From NCBI GenBank assembly GCA_016213125.1, contig JACRBR010000226.1, positions 1 through 10,005 of the forward strand: a stretch of 10,005 nucleotides of DNA, given 5' to 3'. Numbering within the stretch: position 1 is the first letter of the stretch; every line of letters starts with the position of its first letter. The DNA is from Chloroflexota bacterium. GTDB lineage: Bacteria > Chloroflexota > Dehalococcoidia > DSTF01 > JACRBR01. The translations under genes were made by a program, and so were the position numbers. Of the stretch, positions 5,641 to 10,005 are shown in pieces. Under the pieces are notes generated by a model. It did no database searches. It was not told the DNA's origin and worked only from the letters and a program-made list of their open reading frames with translations.

Positions 5641-5658
5641 GCGGCCGGTCGCGTGGCG

Positions 5659-8472
5659 ATGCTGGCCCCAACGAATCCCCGCGAGCGCCGGAGTCAGACA
5701 GTGGGACGAGGACCGCTGTCCGCTCTGATGCTGACCATGATCGTGGCGCTGCTGATGGTTGGCGGCGCGCGGCGCCCGCAGGTCGCGGCAGCCGCCCCCG
5801 GCGACATCGCCACCTATGCTGGCGGCGGAGTTGGAGACGGCGGGGGAGCCACCGAGGCGGCGGTGAGCCCGTACGGGGTGGCGGCGGATGGGGCGGGCAA
5901 TCTCTACATCGCCGACAGCGCGAACTGCCGTGTGCGCATGCTCACGCCGGGCGGCGCCATCAGCACCGTCGCGGGCATGGGCGCCTGCGGATACGCGGGC
6001 GATGGCGGCCCGGCGACAGGCGCCCGGCTGAACCTCCCGCAGGCCGTCGCCGTCGACTCCGCCGGCAATCTCTTCATCGCAGACACGCAGAACTGCCGCA
6101 TCCGGAAGGTGGACACCGTCGGGACGATCACGACGTTCGCGGGGAGCGGCACCTGCATCTTCGCCGGGGAGGGCGCTCCCGCGACGATCGCTTCGCTGGC
6201 GAATCCCCGGGGCGTGGCGGTGAACGCTGCCGGCGACGTGTACATCGCCGACAGCGACAACTGCCGCGTGCGCAAGGTCAGCGGCGGCATCATCACGACC
6301 TTCGCGGGGACGGGATCGTGCGGCTTCCTTGGCGACGGGGGGCAGGCTGTTTCGGCGGGGATCACCCACGCGTCCGGGGTCTGGGACGACGGCGGCGGGA
6401 ACGTGTACATCGCCGACACCGATAGCTGCCGCGTGCGGGTGGTGACCCCGTCGGGCGTGATCAGCACAGTCGCGGGTAACGGCACGTGCGCATACACCGG
6501 TGACGGCGGGCTGGCGTACTCCACCGGCATCAACAAGCCGAGGGCGATCGCGACGGACACGGCGGGCGACCTGTACATCGCCGACACCGACAACTGCCGC
6601 GTGCGGAAGGTGACATATCCGTCGGTCACCATCAGCACCGTGACAGGCGACGGAGACTGCAACTACGGCGGCGACGGCGGGCCTGCGGCGAGCGGGAAGG
6701 TGAACCATCCACAGGGTGTGGCGATCGTGGGCGGCGATGTCTACGTCGGTGACAGCGGCAACTGCCGGCTGCGCAGGGCCTCGGGCGGTGGGATCACCTC
6801 GATCGCGGGGACGGGGTGGTGCCAGTTCGGGGGCGACGGCGGGCCCGCGACGAACGCGTCCCTCTCGGACCCCGGCGGAGTGGCGAAGGACAGCGCGGGA
6901 AACCTGTATATCGCCGACGCGGGAAACTGCCGGATCCGGAAGGTGACCGCCGCCGGCGTCATCTCGACCTTCGCCGGGAACGGCTCGTGCCTGTACGGGG
7001 GCGACGGTGGACCGCCACTGAGCGCGTCGTTCGACCACCCCCGCGGCGTCACGGTAGACGGCACCGGCGCGGTGTACGTAGCGGACACGGACGCATGCCG
7101 CGTACGAAAGATCGCCGGAGGAGCAGTGAGCACGGTCGCGGGGGACGGGGTCTGCGGGTTTGGCGGGGACGGCGGATCGGCGACAGCGGCGCAACTGAGC
7201 TTCCCGCAGGCGATCGCGATCTCCGGATCCACGTTGTACGTCGCTGATACGTTCAACTGCAGGGTGCGCAGAATCAGCGGCGGCGTCATCACGACGCACG
7301 CAGGCGACGGCGGCTGCGGGTACGACGGCGACGGCGGGCCGCCGCTGAGCGCCTCGCTGACGTTCCCGTACGGCGTGGCCGCGGACGCGGGCGGCGTATA
7401 CATCGCCGACACCTACAACTGCCGCGTGCGGAAGGTAGCGGGCGGGGTGATCACCACGATCGCGGGCACGGGGACGTGTGCCTACGGCGGCGACGGCGGC
7501 GCGGCAACATCGGCGGCTGTCAATCGGCCGACGGGCATCGCGGTGGCAGCGGGCGGGGCCGTGTATGTAGCCGATACGGATAATTGCCGGGTGCGTCTTA
7601 TCAGCGGCGAGACGATGATCACGGTCACGGGGTTGGGCACCGGTGTTTCGTTCGCCGGATGCGGGTATGACGGCGACGGCGGGCCGGCCGCGGCGGCGGC
7701 GATCGACCGCCCGGCGGGCATAGCGGTCGATCCGAGCGGCAGCCTCTTCATCGCCGACAGCTTCAACGACCGGATGCGCATCGTGTCGCCAGGCGAAGAC
7801 GGGGACGGAGACGGTGTTGCGGACGCAGGCGACAACTGTCCTTCGATCGTGAACGCGGACCAGCTCAACAGCGACCGGAACTTCGTCAGCAACGCGCCGC
7901 TGTATGGATCGAACGACCTGACGTGGATCGTGTCCGACAACGCGGGCGACGCCTGTGACGGCGACGACGACAACGACGGCATATCGGACGCGGCGGAGCC
8001 GGCAGGGTGCCTTGGGAGCGGGCCGCTGGACCCGGTGAAGCGGGATACGGACGGCGACCGGCGGCTGGACTACGCGGAGTGCGCGCTGGGCTCGAACCCC
8101 GCCGACGCGGGCAGCTTCCCACCGGCGATCGTGGCGCCGGACGCCGACAGCGACGGACTCCCGGACTCGCTCGATCCCAACGACGCGTCGCAGGACACAG
8201 ACGGCGACGGCGTAAAGGACGGCGTGGAGTTTCGGAACTACAACAGCAACGTCACGGGCGTGAACACGGACGGCGACACCTGTGCGGACGGGAAAGAGGT
8301 GGCGTCGCTGAACGCCGATACCTCCGTGAACGCTGGCGATCAGCTGCTGCTGGTGCTTGAGATCAGCCGGGTGCCGCCGCCGGCGAAGCTGGTGAACTTC
8401 GATATGAACAAAGACGGCGTCGTGAACGCTGGCGACCAGCTGTTCCAGGTGCTGCGGTTCGGCGCGTGCTGA
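5659..8472 (+). CDS. Secreted NHL-repeat protein with Ca-binding repeats and dockerin-like C-terminus
   Basis: Large extracellular or surface protein, 937 residues from ATG 5659. That start puts a basic region and a hydrophobic core (LSALMLTMIVALLMVGG, residues 20-36) plus a QVAAAA cleavage region (41-46) at the N-terminus as a signal peptide. The frame is open back to 5362, but the extra 99 residues are unlike a protein. Residues 50-713 hold 12 NHL-type repeats of about 54-58 residues (pattern I-TT-AG-G-C-Y-GDGGPA...P.GVAVD..GN.YIAD..NCRVRK), enough for two six-bladed propellers. Cysteines recur at G-x-C and N-C-R. Residues 714 to about 880 are Asp-rich Ca-binding repeats of thrombospondin-3 type (DGDGDGVADAGDNCP, DTDGDGVKDG). 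Residues 885-937 are two dockerin-like F-hands (VNAGDQLLLVL, degenerate loop; then D915-M-N-K-D-G-V-V-N-A-G-D926-Q). The role is likely binding or scaffolding; no catalytic motif is seen. Confidence 0.88.
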   Translation: MLAPTNPRERRSQTVGRGPLSALMLTMIVALLMVGGARRPQVAAAAPGDIATYAGGGVGDGGGATEAAVSPYGVAADGAGNLYIADSANCRVRMLTPGGAISTVAGMGACGYAGDGGPATGARLNLPQAVAVDSAGNLFIADTQNCRIRKVDTVGTITTFAGSGTCIFAGEGAPATIASLANPRGVAVNAAGDVYIADSDNCRVRKVSGGIITTFAGTGSCGFLGDGGQAVSAGITHASGVWDDGGGNVYIADTDSCRVRVVTPSGVISTVAGNGTCAYTGDGGLAYSTGINKPRAIATDTAGDLYIADTDNCRVRKVTYPSVTISTVTGDGDCNYGGDGGPAASGKVNHPQGVAIVGGDVYVGDSGNCRLRRASGGGITSIAGTGWCQFGGDGGPATNASLSDPGGVAKDSAGNLYIADAGNCRIRKVTAAGVISTFAGNGSCLYGGDGGPPLSASFDHPRGVTVDGTGAVYVADTDACRVRKIAGGAVSTVAGDGVCGFGGDGGSATAAQLSFPQAIAISGSTLYVADTFNCRVRRISGGVITTHAGDGGCGYDGDGGPPLSASLTFPYGVAADAGGVYIADTYNCRVRKVAGGVITTIAGTGTCAYGGDGGAATSAAVNRPTGIAVAAGGAVYVADTDNCRVRLISGETMITVTGLGTGVSFAGCGYDGDGGPAAAAAIDRPAGIAVDPSGSLFIADSFNDRMRIVSPGEDGDGDGVADAGDNCPSIVNADQLNSDRNFVSNAPLYGSNDLTWIVSDNAGDACDGDDDNDGISDAAEPAGCLGSGPLDPVKRDTDGDRRLDYAECALGSNPADAGSFPPAIVAPDADSDGLPDSLDPNDASQDTDGDGVKDGVEFRNYNSNVTGVNTDGDTCADGKEVASLNADTSVNAGDQLLLVLEISRVPPPAKLVNFDMNKDGVVNAGDQLFQVLRFGAC

Positions 8473-8481
8473 TCAACCGGA

Positions 8482-9414
8482 CTATCGCGGCGTGAAGACG
8501 GGGCGGATCTCACCATCGACGATGGCGGCAACGAGGCCGAGTTTGGCATAGAGGCCGGGATCGAGCGATTTCACGAAGGAGCCGACGTTCTCCAGCTCGG
8601 CGTACTCGTAGATGGCGACCAGGCCGATGCCCTTCGCATCGGCGTCGACGGCAGAAAGCGCTTCGTTCGCGTCCTTCAGGCGCCGGCGGACCAGGCGGCG
8701 CATGAGCGTCCCGTCCGCGGGGTCGATCTTCGGCGGCGACTGGGCGATGGCGAAGCCGGTCTCGCCGAGGGGCTCGCGGGCCAGGCGCTGTATCGTCCAG
8801 GACTCAACCGTCTCGAATTCGACGGCGTCCTTGAGGGTGAGGTCCTTCGCGATCCCGCCGATGCGGTCGAAAAGGGCTTCCCGCGCGGTTTCGGACTGCG
8901 AGGCGCGGCGGAGCTGCATGCTGTTGACGTGCACGGTGCCGCTGACGCGGTCGGTGATGTTCGTCCAGTAGCGGGAGAGTCCGCCGATGACGGAGGCGTA
9001 GCCGCCTTCGTCGCGCACCTTGGCCAGCTGGAGTTTCACCGGAAGATCGATCTCGTTGCGGGCGCCGGGCTGCATCGGCGCGGCAGCGAGCTGGGCGCGC
9101 ATGACGAAGTCCGATGCCTCGGGCTCGTTCGCGGGTACGGCGGCGCGCGGCGGCACCCAGATGACGTGCGGGCCGCGCACGTTGCCGGCGGAGAGGCGCT
9201 CCTCCATCATCTGGCGCGCATCCTCGGCGCCGGGATCGCTCTCGGGCTCCCAGAGCTGCGCGACCGCGAGCGCGACGGTCTTGTCGCTGGACTTCGCGAC
9301 GAAGACGGGGACGGGGCCATCGATGGCGCGCTCTAGCGCGTAGGGCGCCCCGGTGCGGTCGGCGTACCAGTCTGCGAGGAGGGCAGCGGCGTAAGTTTGG
9401 AGGCGTTCGGGCAT
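8482..9414 (-). CDS. Uncharacterised soluble protein, 310 aa
   Basis: I do not recognise the family. The 310-residue product has no signal peptide or membrane segment, has ordinary mixed composition, and lacks an obvious catalytic motif. Features that may help: an N-terminal helical start MPERLQTYAAALLADWYADR; a strand-like core (VFVAKSSDKTVALAVAQLW, residues 37-55) followed by acidic E-P-E; HVIWVPPR near 83-90; and a strongly charged RRLVRRRLKDANEAL helix near 237-252. ATG 9414 is the first Met and no strong ribosome site precedes it. It ends only 9 bp from the stop of the NHL protein gene, tail to tail, with no room for separate terminators. The interrupted SDR gene lies 45 bp upstream on the same strand, with a palindrome between. 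Confidence 0.75.
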   Translation of the reverse strand: MPERLQTYAAALLADWYADRTGAPYALERAIDGPVPVFVAKSSDKTVALAVAQLWEPESDPGAEDARQMMEERLSAGNVRGPHVIWVPPRAAVPANEPEASDFVMRAQLAAAPMQPGARNEIDLPVKLQLAKVRDEGGYASVIGGLSRYWTNITDRVSGTVHVNSMQLRRASQSETAREALFDRIGGIAKDLTLKDAVEFETVESWTIQRLAREPLGETGFAIAQSPPKIDPADGTLMRRLVRRRLKDANEALSAVDADAKGIGLVAIYEYAELENVGSFVKSLDPGLYAKLGLVAAIVDGEIRPVFTPR

Positions 9415-9429
9415 CGCGTTTCGTCCGGG

Positions 9430-9448
9430 GCGCGGCGGAAAGCCGCGC
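9430..9448. repeat. Palindrome between SDR and unknown-protein genes
   Basis: The arms GCGCGGC and GCCGCGC form a 7-bp stem with loop GGAAA, followed by GGGCTAC on the plus strand. It occupies the middle of the 45-bp spacer between two same-strand genes and has no U-tract. Same general form as the palindromes at 1099, 1311 and 3878. Confidence 0.55.
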
Positions 9449-9459
9449 GGGCTACAGCG

Positions 9460-10005
9460 TCAAATGTTGCTGTGCGTCTGGCCGCCGTCGACGTTGAGGC
9501 AGGCGCCGGTGACCCACGACGCTTTCGGAGAGCAGAGGAAGGCGACGACGTTCGCGACCTCGTCCGCCCTGCCGAAGCGGCCCATGGCAATGCTCTCCTC
9601 GACGAACTTCGTCATGGCGTCGGGCTCTTCGTTGGCGCGGCGGTCCCAGGAGCCGCCGGGATGGCGGATGGAGCCGGGTGCGACGGAGTTCACGCGAATG
9701 TTGTCCTTCGCGAGGGCCAGCGCGCTGTTCTTGGCGTGGCTGATCATGGCCGCCTTCATGGCGTTGTAGGGCAGGCCGCCGCCAGCCTCGCGGCCCCAGA
9801 TGGAGGCGATATGGATGACTACACCTCCGCCCTGCGCCTGCATGTGGGGCACAACAGCGCGAGTAGCGCGGACGGCGGCCTCGATATTGGCGCGGTAGGC
9901 ATTAGTCCAGCCCTCATCGTCGTCCGGAAAGCCGCCGCCGGCGTTGTTCACGAGGATGTCGACGCGGCCGAGGCGGTCGACGGTCTAGCGCACCATGCGA
10001 TCGAC
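9460..10005 (-). pseudogene. SDR-family oxidoreductase, 5' end outside window, interrupted by in-frame TAG
   Basis: C-terminal three quarters of a classical short-chain dehydrogenase/reductase, an NAD(P)-dependent oxidoreductase of unknown substrate. Visible are the DILVNNAG motif, the catalytic Ser in HIASIWGR, Y-N-A-M-K (YxxxK), the RVNSVAPG loop, and the usual end WVTGACLNVDGG. The cofactor-binding TGxxxGIG lies beyond the window. Reading into the gene from the window edge gives VDRMVR-stop-TVDRLGRVDILVNN. The TAG at 9987-9985 stands where SDR homologues have an ordinary residue, and CAG would restore it. The longest remaining ORF would start at GTG 9951 (LVNNAG), too late for a working enzyme. 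It is therefore called interrupted, though a base-call error is equally possible. The stop is the TCA complement at 9462-9460. Confidence 0.75.

Noticed and set aside
5362..5658. N-terminal extension of the NHL protein back to an ATG at 5362.
   Set aside because: The signal peptide would lie about 120 residues inside the protein, and the extension overlaps the erm start and leader; ATG 5659 fits a secreted protein.
5611..7299. Long minus-strand ORF of 562 codons opposite the NHL protein gene.
   Set aside because: Its product is an Arg/Ala/Gly-rich shadow of the repeated NHL coding strand, with no signal, motif or ribosome site; repeats at the DNA level keep the frame open.
5820..7760. Regular ~165-bp periodicity, considered as a satellite or CRISPR-like array.
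   Set aside because: The repeats are protein-level NHL units with diverged DNA and conserved residues; there are no identical repeats with unique spacers.

Overview
The window is high-GC bacterial chromosomal DNA of ordinary housekeeping and accessory type. There is no phage, IS element or CRISPR array. The mix of genes is two tRNA-Ser genes with encoded CCA, a DinB-like protein, an Erm-type methylase, an inositol-phosphate cytidylyltransferase/CDP-alcohol transferase pair, and a secreted NHL protein with thrombospondin-3-like repeats and a dockerin-like tail. Together with short intergenic palindromes this resembles Chloroflexota (Dehalococcoidia-like) genomes. That placement is an impression from gene content, not a computed result.

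Layout. 31-501 (+): uncharacterised protein with a cysteine-rich N-terminus, perhaps truncated by the window edge. 580-972 (-): small cytidine/blasticidin-S-type deaminase, starting 10 nt after a tRNA. 983-1072 and 1138-1223 (-): tRNA-Ser(GGA) and tRNA-Ser(CGA). 1365-2425 (-): two small single-pass membrane proteins in tandem. 2503-3821 (-): a CDP-alcohol phosphatidyltransferase whose probable TTG start lies 2 nt after the stop of a sugar/inositol-phosphate nucleotidyltransferase; these two activities are fused in known IPCT/DIPPS enzymes. 3924-4418 (-): DinB-superfamily protein. 4470-5363 (-): Erm-type 23S rRNA methylase split by an in-frame TAA, so that its C-terminal domain is stranded. 5364-5658: divergent regulatory spacer holding a candidate drug-sensing leader peptide (VVRLRI) for erm and a perfect 10-bp inverted repeat upstream of the next gene. 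5659-8472 (+): large secreted protein with 12 NHL repeats carrying a regular cysteine ladder, Ca-binding repeats and a dockerin-like end. 8482-9414 (-): unknown protein, convergent with the previous gene at 9 bp. 9460-10005 (-): SDR oxidoreductase, cut by the window edge and also interrupted by an in-frame TAG.

Points of greatest interest: the erm leader with an R-L-R arrest-like motif and a possible Shine-Dalgarno (SD)-sequestering element in front of a gene that now carries a nonsense codon; the cysteine ladder of the NHL protein, where the first and last repeats each lack exactly the cysteine that would have no partner; and the split, probably translationally coupled, IPCT/DIPPS-like pair. 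Two conserved genes each carry one premature stop with homologous sequence continuing in frame beyond it, so recent decay or base-call error must be separated first.
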